From positions 30,805 to 94,804 of the forward strand of contig JASAND010028339.1 in NCBI GenBank assembly GCA_030248195.1: 64,000 nt of DNA. Reading direction: 5' to 3'. The notes beneath the pieces are model-generated. The model did no database searches and was not told where the DNA came from. It worked only from the letters and a program-made list of their open reading frames with translations. Positions 35,140-45,430 of the stretch are shown in pieces. This DNA comes from Trissonchulus latispiculum (taxonomy: Eukaryota > Nematoda > Enoplea > Enoplida > Ironidae). The translations under genes and the position numbers were made by a program. Position 1 is the stretch's first letter. The number at the start of each line of letters is the position of its first letter.

Positions 35140-35460
35140 AATGGGGAACCTACAGCGGTCTGAAATCGTCAAAAAACTGTAAAATTGGCCTGTTTTCTAC
35201 ATACGTAAGTACGTAATATGCTGTTTTAGAAGTGCTCAAAAAGTCCATTTAGCACTAGAAACGGCAATTTTAGATCAAAAAATTCTGGCGAAGCCGGAAA
35301 ATATGTTAAGTTTTTGACCATAAATCTTTAAAACTTTTTCAATTCTCTGATCAACTCAAGTTTACGAGTGCTGCGGGAAACCCAAAAAAGTCGGGGCGGG
35401 GAAGGCTCCACTTGGGGTGGCAACCGGAAAAGTTGGGGGTGGGGGGCGCCCCCCCCCGAC
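35140..35460. repeat. G-rich-ended repeat, copy 3
   Basis: Minus-oriented relative of the 20635 and 47000 copies: attctggcgaagccgg, atctttaaaactttttc, then poly-G/C ending ggggggcgcccccccccgac. It ends about 90 bp from the rhodanese-exon donor. Confidence 0.5.
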
Positions 35461-35547
35461 TAAAATAAAACCGAGATACATAAACAGTAAACACACACAT
35501 ACACAAACTCACATGCATAAGCCAACAAAATACCCTACAAAATGTAC

Positions 35548-35920
35548 CTGTTAACAGTCGTACACTATGAAATTCAGCAGCGGTCAACTTTTCCAGCAAC
35601 AGTTTGGCAAAGTTTTCCTCCGGAGCACTGGCGCTCCCGGACAACTTTTTGCACCGTTTGCCTGAGGAAACCGGACCAGCGGAAACCGCAACTGGTGGCG
35701 GCGACATCAAAGGAGCCGGAGCCAGACCACCATCAATGCAGTCCGTACCCACAGGTGGACCACCCACAGAGATCGGGGCGCACGGTGGGTGGTCTGACTC
35801 GTCCACGGCCAGACAGGGTGGCGTCCGATGATCGTAGAGGATCACATCCAGCTGGGAAGGCTCACAGTCGATGGTATCCTCTCGGGACAGCTGATGATGC
35901 AACAGATCCGTCACTGTTAT
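35548..35920 (-). CDS. DUSP8/16-like: MAP-kinase phosphatase, rhodanese-domain exon
   Basis: The exon begins ITVTDLLHHQLSREDTIDC, then VILYDHRTPP, and ends ENFAKLLLEKL...FHSVRLLTG. These match in order the second half of the rhodanese-like, kinase-binding domain of DUSP8/16 (family pattern ISDLIQH, VVVYD, LLGKL, SVHLLAG). A low-complexity Pro/Ser/Ala insertion of about 55 residues separates YD from the KLLLEKL helix. The acceptor is atttcag (phase 0); the donor is ACAG followed by gtacat (phase 1), giving LLTG-GGF across the junction to 5597. The N-terminal rhodanese exon, which should end in phase 0, was not found upstream. Confidence 0.85.
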
Positions 35921-36181
35921 CTGAAATGAATGAAAGAGCAGAAAAACTGAGGAAGAAAAAATTAAAAAATTAAAAATCCTAAAAGTAGAATTAGGCAGGA
36001 TAGGGTAGGGTGGGTCAGGCCGGGAGCCCAGAGACTTGTCTACAGAGATCGGTGGGATTGACACAAAATTGCGCAGCTCCCACTAGTTGCCCTAAGACAG
36101 TACATGACTTCTAAGCAAGGAAACGTCTTGATTGCTTGCTTAAGCAATACGTATATATATAATGGACACACACACACACAC

Positions 36182-36189
<8 letters not shown>

Positions 36190-36252
<63 letters not shown>
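36190..36252. repeat. (TA)n microsatellite
   Basis: About 31 TA units following a CA tract; it provides the target duplication of the adjacent element. Confidence 0.95.
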
Positions 36253-38812
36253 TAGGGATCGACCGGAACTCCAAAAAACCGGAACCGGAACCGGAACTGG
36301 CTTTAAAAAGCCGGAACCGGAACCGGAACCGGAACCAGCTCTTTAACACTACAAAAATCGAAATTTTTTTCTGACGTTTTGGACAAATTTTGCTCAATTT
36401 TTCGCTGTTTTGTAGTTACTACAACATTGTAATAACGTTTGAATTTTATTTTATATAGTTATTTCAATGCGAAAACATGAAATTGCAATTTATTAAGAGA
36501 ATTTTGTCTTATAGCATAGTTTAACTTTACTATAGCTTTAAGATTTTAATTATACACGGTATAAATATGCTATATAGATTTATATTATTCGAGCACATTT
36601 TCGGCCCATGTCAAGATAAAAGTTAGAACCCCCAGAACCCCCATCAGAAAAAAAGGAGGTTCTCAAATTTTTTCATGCGTTTGCATCCAGGACTTTGATT
36701 TGTACGTGACTACGTTGCGGATCATTTCCTTCAGCAGGTACTTCAGCAGACATGATATGTTTATAATGTGTATATATGTATCTCAGTCATCAAATTTGTA
36801 GCATAGAACCGGATGTACTGGGGGGGGGGTCCTCCTGGCTTTTCTCATAAACTTAGACTGAAAATTCTGTGTATGAAACATCCAATATCCACAATATGGG
36901 TATCAATCGAAAGCTGACGACAAGAACAACAAGTTCGTCCTTAATTTAAGCCCAGACAACGCGCACACTTTTCGGTACACCCGGACTCCAGAACCCTCAG
37001 AATTTCCAACAAACACTTAAAACTAAGCAGTAGAGGATCAAATCTCCTGAAAAAAATTTCAGAACCCCCAGAACCCCAAGAACCCCCATCAAAAATTTGA
37101 AACTAAATATATGTAGTCACGGATCAAATCTCTTCGAAAAGTTAAGAACCCCCAAGAACCCCCAGAACCCCCATCAAAAAATGAAACTAAACATAGTTAT
37201 AGATCAAATCTTTACAAAAAAATTAAGAACCCCCAGAACCCCAAGAACCCCCATGAAAATAAAAGCTTCAAGAAAATCAAGTGGTAGATCAGAACGAATC
37301 AAAAAGTGACTTTTAACTTGACATGGGCCACATTTTCTATGAATAAACGGCATCTATATTTTACATTGTCGAATTTCGATGAATAATTTAATCGAAAGCA
37401 AGTTGACTTAAAGGAGATTTAATGGCAAATAAAATTTGATTTATTACTTGGTTAAGCTGACCCTTAAATTAAGCTAAATAAGTAGATAGAAATTGATTCC
37501 GCGAAATTTTTGCGAGCACCGGCAACTGCTCCTTCGACAAAATAAGTCATAAACATGTTTAGTTTTTATCTGGCTTGCCTGATAATTTCTAGTCATAATC
37601 AAAAAGTTCATTTAACTTAACTAGAGCCTCAAGAAAAGTTGCAGCATTGTCAAATCAAAATAAAAAATTGTCGCGAAAAAATTATGCCGCCATTGATATT
37701 TTTAGAAAATGAGAGATTCCTGTTACAATTTTAGTCTACTTTTATTCTCTCCGTACTCAAGACAAAATTAAAATAAATATTCCGAAAATTACAAATCTTG
37801 AACAAATTTCGTAATATAATATCTAATCTAGCTGTATTTGGCTATGAACTTAGGTATAAACATCAGCTACATAAGCTAAACTTGTTTAGAACATCGGCTT
37901 TTATATAATTCCTTAGCTTGTCATTAAAACTTAGTATATATAATTACTTTGTTATTGGAGTTTTCTGAGTAAAATGCAAATGGCTTTTGCATGGTTGCAT
38001 GCAATACATATATAAATTTTCATCCATTAATCATATAAGCCAAAAGTTTTTCACAGGATTCACAAACAGTTGAATTAAACAAATTCTCTAAGTTGAATTA
38101 AACGAAATTTCTCCTTTTTGGCTAGCTTCATCTGGACTTTGAAATTTAAATGACGTTTCTTCAAAATATTTTTAAAAACCCTTGTTTTTTGTTCCATCCG
38201 TAATTTTTTAATATATAATTCTGTTAATCTCCGTAATAAATTAATTACTGAACAAACATGCAATAAACTTATGTTGTCCATGCTATTTAAACAATGAAAA
38301 CGATCAAATTTAAGCTTAAACTGACATTTGATCATGCAACAACAGTGCACTGTATAATTCTGAAATAGCGTAGGTCTACGCCAAAGCTTTAATGATTTCA
38401 TAGCATTAGGTATCTTCTACCAATACTTAAATTTAAAAGTGTCGGCGGACTTGTGCTTGTGCTATCTATTAATCTGATTTTAAGTATATATATTACTTAT
38501 TGTTATTTTATAATGTATACATTATTCATAACAACGATAGATTAGACATTATTATTATAAATTCTAAACATTCTAACTAATGCAATAGCGCCGCAGGCGA
38601 AAATTTTTGAATAAATCATATTCTGGTAAGAAAAGAATCGCAGTTTTTCAAAAAGTTTAACAAAATTTTTGAAAATTTTAATAAAATTTTCTTTCGATCA
38701 TTGGCTAAAATTGGTTCCGGTTCCGGTACGTTTTCAAAAACCGGAACCGGAACCAAAAAGTACCGGAACCGGAACCAAAAAGTACCGGAACCGGAATTCC
38801 GGTCGATCCCTA
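36253..38812. mobile_element. 2.56-kb hAT-type element with GGAACC arrays
   Basis: Termini TAGGGATCGACCGGAA and TTCCGGTCGATCCCTA with a perfect 8-bp target duplication ATATATAC (36245-36252 and 38813-38820). Both ends carry tandem ccggaa/ggaacc words. The interior is AT-rich and non-coding and includes a nested element and an ~80-bp minisatellite. The last ~250 bp recur at 43990-44238. Confidence 0.88.
36600..37332. mobile_element. Nested element with CCCCCAGAA minisatellite
   Basis: The ends ggcccatgtcaagataaaag and cttttaacttgacatgggcc are inverse. Inside, a unit of about 80 bp (aagaacccccagaacccc, then catcaaaaa and gatcaaatct) is repeated about 3-4 times from roughly 36980 to 37260. Confidence 0.6.
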
Positions 38813-38820
38813 ATATATAC

Positions 38821-39460
38821 GTATATATATATATATATATTAGAACATATATATAATTCAAACTTTCATCTCCACAGAAAACAACACAAAAACCAGAAAG
38901 GGTAGCTCAATATTATGTATACGTTAAGAGATGATGCTTAACAAACAACAACGCAGAAAATCAGTATAAACCGGTGTATACGTAAATTAACACGTTCCCC
39001 CCACACGGAAGATCCAACGTTTTTAGTCTTCAACTCCGGTTGTCAGAGTATAGGAATGGAAAATGAATGGAAAAAAACTGGATGAAACCAGAAATTACCA
39101 CTTTCCCCGACAAACTAGCTTACACCTGTAAAGTCCTTTGGCAAACCTAAACTACGTAAATATATAAGATTAATAATAATTAGAATATATACTCTCCACT
39201 CGGATACTCTGCTTGCTTTCTATTACATACGGAAGTAGAGCTAATGCAGCTAAATGTTAGTACGTATTCATCTTAAATATAGACATTCGTAAAAGGAGAA
39301 ATAAATGTATACGTATATACGTAAGTTCGCATAAGTAGAAATAACAAATATTTGACTTTGTTTTTGTTTACAGCTTAAAAAAGCTCAAGAAAAAATTCAG
39401 CATCACATTTGGTGATGTCAGGTTTCGTCTGATTGGATAATTCAGGTCAAAACCGGTTTG
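38821..39460. other. No gene seen between hAT-type element and composite A
   Basis: AT-rich sequence without an exon. I searched here for the missing N-termini of GDI (plus strand) and of the phosphatase (minus strand) and found neither. Confidence 0.4.
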
Positions 39461-39504
39461 ACACGGAAAATCTTGCCAAAAACGGGATGGCTAATGTAGG
39501 CTTG

Positions 39505-40675
39505 GTGATCCGACGCATGGCTGGCCAGATCTGGTTCAACTGGTTCAAAGTTGAACCAGTTCCTGGTTCAAGCTACTGGAGATAGTTGGAAGGCTGAAAT
39601 TTTGCATACAAAGGTTATTGGGCATGGGGAATTCACTGGTGGTGTTACTTTGGTGATCCGACCCATGCCTGGCCAGATCTGGTTCAACTGGTTCAAAGTT
39701 GAACCAGTTCCTGGTTCAAGCTACTGGAGATAGCTAGAAGGCTGAAATTTTGCATACAAAGGTTATTGGACCTGGGGAATTCACTGGTGGTGTAGCTTTG
39801 GTGATCCGACCCATAACTGGCCAGATCTGGTTCAACTGGTTCAAAGTTGAACCAGTTCCTGGTTCAAGCTACTGGAGATAGCTGAAAGGCTGAAATCTTG
39901 CATACAAAGGTTATTGGGCATGGGGAATTCACTGGTGGTGTAACTTTGGTGATCTGACCCATGGCTGGCCAGATCTGGTTCAACTGGTTCAAAGTTGAAC
40001 CAGTTCCTGGTTCAAGCTACTGGAGATAGCTGAAAGGCTGAAATCTTGCATACAAAGGTTATTGGGCATGGGGAATTCACTGGTGGTGTTACTTTGCTGA
40101 TCCGACCCATGGCTGGCCAGATCTGGTTCAACTGGTTCAAGGTTGAACCAGGTCCTGGTTCAAGCTACTGGAGATAGATGGAAGGCTGAAATCTTGCATA
40201 CAAAGGTTATTGGGCATGGGGAATTCACTGGTGGTGTTACTTTGGTGATCCGACCCATGGCTGGCCAGATCTGGTTCAACTGGTTCAAAGTTGAACCAGT
40301 TCCTGGTTCAAGCTACTGGAGATAGCTGAAAGGCTGAAATCTTGCATACAAAGGTTATTGGGCATGGGGAATTCACTGGTGGTGTTACTTTGCTGATCTG
40401 ACCCATGGCTGGCCAGATCTGGTTCAACTGGTTCAAAGTTGAACCAGTTCCTGGTTCAAGCTACTGGAGATAGCTGAAAGGCTGAAATCTTGCATACAAA
40501 GGTTATTGGGCATGGGGAATTCACTGGTGGTGTTACTTTGCTGATCTGACCCATGGCTGGCCAGATCTGGTTCAACTGGTTCAAAGTTGAACCAGTTCCT
40601 GGTTCAAGCTACTGGAGATAGCTGAAAGGCTGAAATTTTGCATGCAAAGCTTATTGGGCATGGGGAATTCACTGG
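39505..40675 (+). repeat. 148-bp tandem repeat, eight copies
   Basis: The landmark ctggccagatctggttcaac occurs at 39521, 39669, 39817, 39965, 40113, 40261, 40409 and 40557, an exact 148-bp spacing. Each unit has an inner inverted repeat (ctggttcaactggttc / gttgaaccag) and a ttgcatacaaaggttattgg block also found in composites B and C. Open frames recurring in step with the array are artefacts of the periodicity. Confidence 0.97.
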
Positions 40676-40734
40676 TGGGATTTGTGATTGCTGCTGCCAC
40701 AGTTATGGCAGCGTTCCCAAAAACTAGACGGAGG

Positions 40735-41452
40735 ACAAGTAGGAAAAATGCTCCTTGCAGTCGCATGAAAAAGTTAATATGAGCTATGATGGTCAACATT
40801 TAAATGTGTCAAGGACAAGATTTAAAATGTTTAATATGAGCCAACATCTAAATAAGTAGAGGACAAGATGTAAACGGCTAATATGAGCCGCTACGTTTCT
40901 CTTGGGCTCATATTGACGCGACTAAAATGGCAAACATATATACAGTTTACGGTTGGCATATAAGCATCAGTGTTTATAAACGATTTGATTGGCTTGGGAA
41001 TATTGAATTAATGTGATGATTGCGATGATAACTTCAAATGTGATTTCTCAAGATTTCACAACATGTGTAAGTTCCACATTTTCGTTTCTTCATTAGATTG
41101 GACTTCGGTTTCGTTTTGTTGACTTATATGGTGGCCTTAAATGTGTACTTGGATGTAGCGGTGGAGAAGAAAACATTTACGTACAGCTTTGCAAAATTAA
41201 TGTTTATGCGTCGTTATTCATGCAAGCCATTTCAGTGTTGGATTAAAAGTAAGCAAAAGCTAAATGAGCGTCAATATGAGCCCAAGAGAAACGTAGCGGC
41301 TCATATTAGCCGTTTACATCTTGTCCTCTACTTATTTAGATGTTGGCTCATATTAAACATTTTAAATCTTGTCCTTGACACATTTAAATGTTGACCATCA
41401 TAGCTCATATTAACTTTTTCATGCGACTGCAAGGAGCATTTTTCCTACTTGT
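40735..41452. repeat. Terminal inverted arms of composite A
   Basis: Each 185-bp arm contains in order atgctccttgcagtcgcatg, aaaaagttaatatgagc, a second module (ggacaagatttaaaatgttt then aatatgagcc), a third (ggacaagatgtaaacggct then aatatgagcc), and ends in a hairpin of aatatgagcc / ggctcatatt. Confidence 0.95.
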
Positions 41453-41462
41453 ATATATAATA

Positions 41463-41466
41463 TATA

Positions 41467-41508
<42 letters not shown>
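41463..41508. repeat. (TA)n microsatellite joining composites A and B
   Basis: TA repeats directly between the end of composite A and the first hairpin of composite B. Confidence 0.9.
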
Positions 41509-41513
<5 letters not shown>

Positions 41514-42244
41514 GTAGGGGGCGCGATACACGCCCCTACATAATATGGGTGTAAAGGCGTCTGCGCGGCCCCTGGAGACCGTGTGGGCCTGGTGCCAGCT
41601 AATTAGAGGTCCGGGAGGGGTAAAAAGGTTACCATCGTAAAGTACTCGAGTAGTACTACAAGTATCACCATACTTTTGGTTAAAATTCGGAACTTCGAAA
41701 TTTTGCACTAGGCGATAGTTACCGTGCGGTTGTTTTTTTTCTCGGTTAATAACGCTTATTGGAAGTGCATTTTCTAGCGAAGTGTTGGAACGATGTGGGC
41801 ATTTTGGTCCAATGCTACTATGATATGTTGGTAGACAGTATCCCCCCATGCTACCAAACGAAGGTCATTTTGGCACTCGGCCAACTTTGGCTCTGTGCCA
41901 AGGCCCCAAAGTCGGACTTTCGCTATTTTGGCACTTCGGTTGAAATCAACTTTTTTTCACAGGCTAGCAGCTAGATCGGTTTGGTTTATTTTATTTGAAT
42001 ATTTGGGACTATGCGCTCAAAGTAACGAGGGGGATTTTTTAATTTCGCTCTGTAGCTTTCAGGAGATGGGCCCAAACTTTGCATTTTTTGGCCTGTTTGG
42101 GCGAAAAGTTTCTAAGTCCCACTTTTACTAGAAATGGCCTAAAAGTCACTAAAAATGGCGTTTTTCGGCCGTTTGGTGGTACCCATATATAGTAAATCGG
42201 GGTCGCGGAAAACGATGAGCATACTGCCGAGGTCGGTGGATGTG

Positions 42245-43005
42245 GCCCCTGACCCACAGCGCCCACCCACAGTGGGTCCGGTGTGGGTCAAAAATGAAAG
42301 TCTTCAAAAGTGGTCAAGTTTGGTATCAAATGAAAGCCCTTGGCGAGGCGATCAACTTTTGTCATTATGCCACCCACAAAAAGTGGCCCCACCGACCTGT
42401 GGGTGGGTGCCCCACCCACAGTGGGTCCGGTGTGGGTCAAAAATGAAAGTCTTCAAAAGTGGTCAAGTTGGGTATCAAATGAAAGCCCTTGGCGAGGCGA
42501 TCAACTTTTGTCATTATGCCACCCACAAAAAGTGGCTCCACCGACCTGTGGGTGGGTGCCCCACCCACAGTGGGTCCGGTGTGGGTCAAAAATGAAAGTC
42601 TTCAAAAGTGGTCAAGTTGGGTATCAAATGAAAGCCCTTGGCCAGGCGATCAACTTTTGTCATTATACCACCCACGAAAAGTGGCCCCACCGACTTGTGG
42701 GTGGGTGCCCCACCCACAGTGGGTCCGGTGTGGGTCAAAAATGAAAGTCTTCAAAAGTGGTCAAGTTGGGTATCAAATGAAAGCCCTTGGCGAGGCGATC
42801 AACTTTTGTCATTATGCCACCCACAACAAGTGGCTCCACCGACCTGTGGGTGGGTGCCCCACCCACAGTGGGTCCGGTGTGGGTCAAAAATGAAAGTCTT
42901 CAAAAGTGGTCAAGTTGGGTATCAAATGAAAGCCCTTGGCGAGGCGATCAACTTTTGTCATTATACCACCCACGAAAAGTGGTCCCACCGACTTGTGGGT
43001 GGGTG
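42245..43005 (+). repeat. 149-bp tandem repeat, five copies
   Basis: The landmark ggtcaaaaatgaaagtct occurs at 42286, 42435, 42584, 42733 and 42882, an exact 149-bp spacing. Units include atcaacttttgtcattat and ccacccacagtgggtccgg. The unit is related to the 147-bp repeat at 49556-50415. In-step open frames are repeat artefacts. Confidence 0.97.
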
Positions 43006-43172
43006 CTTGGTTGGTTGGTGCAACTGGTTCAAAGTTGAAGCTGTTCCCGGTTCAAGCTGCTGGAGATAGCTGGAAGGCTAAAATTTTGCATACAAATTGC
43101 CTACGGCATTTTTCAAGCTCCTTATATAAGTAAGCACACAACTGGAAAGGGAACCTTTAAAACGACAGAAGG

Positions 43173-43965
43173 ACAAGTAATTAAAATGCTCCTCCGGAGC
43201 ATGAAAAAGCAATATGGGTGGTGGTGAGGTTGTAAAGTCAAGAGAGGACTAGTCTTAAAAATGCTTAATATGGGGCTAGGTTCAAAAAAAGAAGAGGACT
43301 AGGTTGTGGGCGAATTAATATGGGCACAGCTTCGCCGAGCAACCCATATTCGCGGGCTTTCACGCTTCGCCATGGCGATTGTCATATACAAAGCGATTAA
43401 TGTCGGCAATAACAACAATTCCAGCAGTTCAACAATCGCTGCAAGTTGCTTGATAAAAAGTTAGATTAGCTAGGTATATATACGTCAACTATATAGTAAT
43501 TTGGTTGTGCTGGACTACGGCAAGCAACGAGAAAAAAACCAAGGCTATGATTGTAAAGCTAGCGGTTCAACGGAAATAGAAGATCGTCGGAGAGTCCTGA
43601 AATTATTGTTGAAATATAGGCTTTTCTTATAAATGGTTAAAATGCACACTAATATTAAGAGTTTGTTGAAAGAAATGTTTGCTTCCATTAAAACTCGTTA
43701 ATCAGAGTTGTATATATTATTTACGCACCGTAACTAAATCTAAACACTGGTATACGTTTGTGTATGTGTATAACTTCTTCAGTCCGCGAATATGGGTTGC
43801 TCGGCGAAGCTGTGCCCATATTAATTCGCCCACAACCTAGTCCTCTTCTTTTTTGAACCTAGCCCCATATTAAGCATTTTTAAGACTAGTCCTCTCTTGA
43901 CTTTACAACCTCACCACCACCCATATTACTTTTTCATGCTCCGGAGGAGCATTTTAATTACTTGT
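43173..43965. repeat. Terminal inverted arms of composite B
   Basis: Arms of 182 and 181 bp with very few differences, around a ~430-bp loop. Module order: atgctcctccggagcatg, aaaaagcaatatggg, gaggactagtcttaaaaatg then ttaatatgggg, gaggactaggttgtgggcg then ttaatatgggc, and a closing aatatgggc / caacccatatt hairpin. Confidence 0.95.
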
Positions 43966-43989
43966 ATATATATATACATTTTTATTCTT

Positions 43990-44238
43990 GTTATAAATTC
44001 TAAACATTCTAACTAATGCAATAGCGCCGCAGGCGAAAATTTTTGAATAAATCATATTCTGGTAAGAAAAGAATCGCAGTTTTTCAAAAAGTTTAACAAA
44101 ATTTTTGAAAATTTTAATAAAATTTTCTTTCGATCATAGGCTAAAATTGGTTCCGGTTCCGGTACGTTTTCAAAAACCGGAACCGGAACCGGAACCAAAA
44201 AGTACCGGAACCGGAACCGGAATTCCGGTCGATCCCTA
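43990..44238. mobile_element. Right-end fragment of the GGAACC hAT-type element
   Basis: Near-identical to the last ~250 bp of 36253-38812 (from ttataaattctaaacattct to ggtcgatcccta). The left part is absent. It lies directly right of composite B. Confidence 0.85.
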
Positions 44239-44509
44239 ATATAAGTCTAACATATTTTTATCGGAGAAGCATTTTTCAAGCGCTTTATATATTGCACTTG
44301 CGGTGCTGGGAAAAATCTACTGGCAGTCTGAATCAGGGCCTAGTTTTTTCTATTGAAGCAAGACTATTAACTTATGAAGAAGTTAGGCTCCTCTGCTAGC
44401 TTCCAGATAAGGACCACACTGGTGATTGTCAGCCAGAACTGGACGCACTGTGTCCTATAGCAACGAACGTTAAGTTTTGGAATAACTTGGGCACTTTGAG
44501 TAGTTTTAG

Positions 44510-44609
44510 CTGTACCAACGTTTCAAGCCAGGCGTCGAACCGCCTGAAGATCTTGGTCGTCCTCGTGATTGGAATGTGGACTTGATCCCAAAATTCTTGA
44601 TGGCCAATG
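44510..44609 (+). CDS. GDI: Rab GDI exon: LYQRF to FLMANG
   Basis: Rab GDI extracts prenylated GDP-bound Rab proteins from membranes and recycles them through the cytosol. This exon encodes [20 protein letters not shown] followed by [13 protein letters not shown], among the most conserved stretches of the family, equivalent to about residues 52-84 of vertebrate GDI. The acceptor is gttttag before CTGTAC (phase 0); the donor is AATG then gtaagt (phase 1). The preceding coding sequence, about 50 residues including the N-terminal nucleotide-fold strand, was not located; the 270 bp upstream back to a repeat end at 44238 contains no convincing match. Confidence 0.93.
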
Positions 44610-45295
44610 GTAAGTAACCCAGCTCTGCAAATCTCTCGAAATGAGTTTGTTATTTTGATAATATAGTTGTTATTAAAGTTAATAAACAAGCTGAGTTTAT
44701 TTGAATGGAGGGAAGGGGTGTGGTGAGTCCTTATGGTCATCCACTCGAGCAACTCGAGCACATCCCTCCAACTTGGCCTCACCCCCACTTTTTTGAGCCC
44801 CCAATCACTAGCGTAGATACGGGGGGGCACCCCCGAAATCGTTTTGCCCCCTGGAAAAAATTGGCCAGAAGAAAAATTTTTTAACCAGCGCGAAGCGCGG
44901 GCGTTTAAATTTATCATTAGCACAAAGAAAGTGTACTGAAATTGTAGTAGCTGATAGATTTACTAAACTGATAAGGATTTTTTAACTCTGTTACTATAAC
45001 TAAATTTTGCTCAAGGATCATTACGATAGAGATAAGCACGAGTACGTAAGACAGGAAAATTAGAGGTCAAATTCGGGAGAATCCAAGTTTGAGAGAATAG
45101 GCGTGTTTTGAAAAACTTGGGGAGGGGCAGGGGTAGTGGGTACGGAGCCGGGGGTCGGAAAGTCGGACGGCTCGAAATTACCCACCCAGTACCAAAACAG
45201 TAGTTCCCCCACGAGAACCCAAGAAATCCTTCTTGGAAGCCAACATCGCAATATGGGTGATTTACTGATTATATATTATGTAACTGGTTGTTTAG

Positions 45296-45430
45296 GTACT
45301 CTTGTAAAGCTGCTTATCCACACAGGCGTTACTCGATATCTGGAATTCAAGTCTATCGAAGGATCGTTTGTTTATAAGGCTGGCAAAGTATATAAGGTTC
45401 CTGCCGATGAAACAGAAGCATTGGCAACAA
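45296..45430 (+). CDS. GDI: Rab GDI exon: TLVKLL to DETEALA
   Basis: Phase-1 acceptor ttgtttag before GTACTC; the donor follows ACAA in phase 1 (gttaga, a weak site). It encodes [20 protein letters not shown], then [18 protein letters not shown], matching the GDI segment LVKMLLYTEVTRYLxFK-EGSFVYKxGKxYKVP. This belongs to the Rab-binding platform of domain I. The 135-nt length keeps the frame. Confidence 0.95.

Larger units (their letters stand above)
39461..41452 (+). mobile_element. Composite repeat element A
   Basis: It consists of eight tandem 148-bp repeats (about 39505-40675), a short gctgctgcca/tggcagcg hairpin, and two inverted arms of 185 bp (40735-40919 and 41268-41452) around a 348-bp loop. 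The arms appear identical. The right end reads cctacttgt and runs into TA repeat. The left boundary is approximate. No protein-coding gene is seen. Confidence 0.75.
41509..43965 (+). mobile_element. Composite repeat element B
   Basis: It starts at a hairpin with arms attatgtaggggg / cccctacataat (41509-41544), followed by aatatgggtg. A non-repetitive part (41550-42240), five 149-bp tandem repeats (about 42245-43005), a partial unit of the composite-A repeat (43020-43105), and inverted arms (43173-43354 and 43785-43965) follow. It ends acttgt then TA repeat. No coding gene was found. Confidence 0.7.

Noticed and set aside
39551..40325. Repeated 60-codon frames
   Set aside because: They recur in step with the 148-bp array and have no protein features.
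40690..40715. gctgctgcca...tggcagcg hairpin as a possible terminator or tRNA-like structure
   Set aside because: It has no tRNA features and lies inside composite A; transcription terminators of this type are not expected in a eukaryote.
42155..43069. Series of overlapping 134-146-codon frames
   Set aside because: They recur every 149 bp with the tandem repeat, so they reflect repeat periodicity.
44239..44400. Possible GDI upstream exon ending ACTTATGAAGAA then gttagg
   Set aside because: The translation does not match the GDI N-terminus and the donor is poor.
44429..44923. 164-codon minus-strand frame
   Set aside because: It lies antisense to a well-supported GDI exon and has no recognisable domain.
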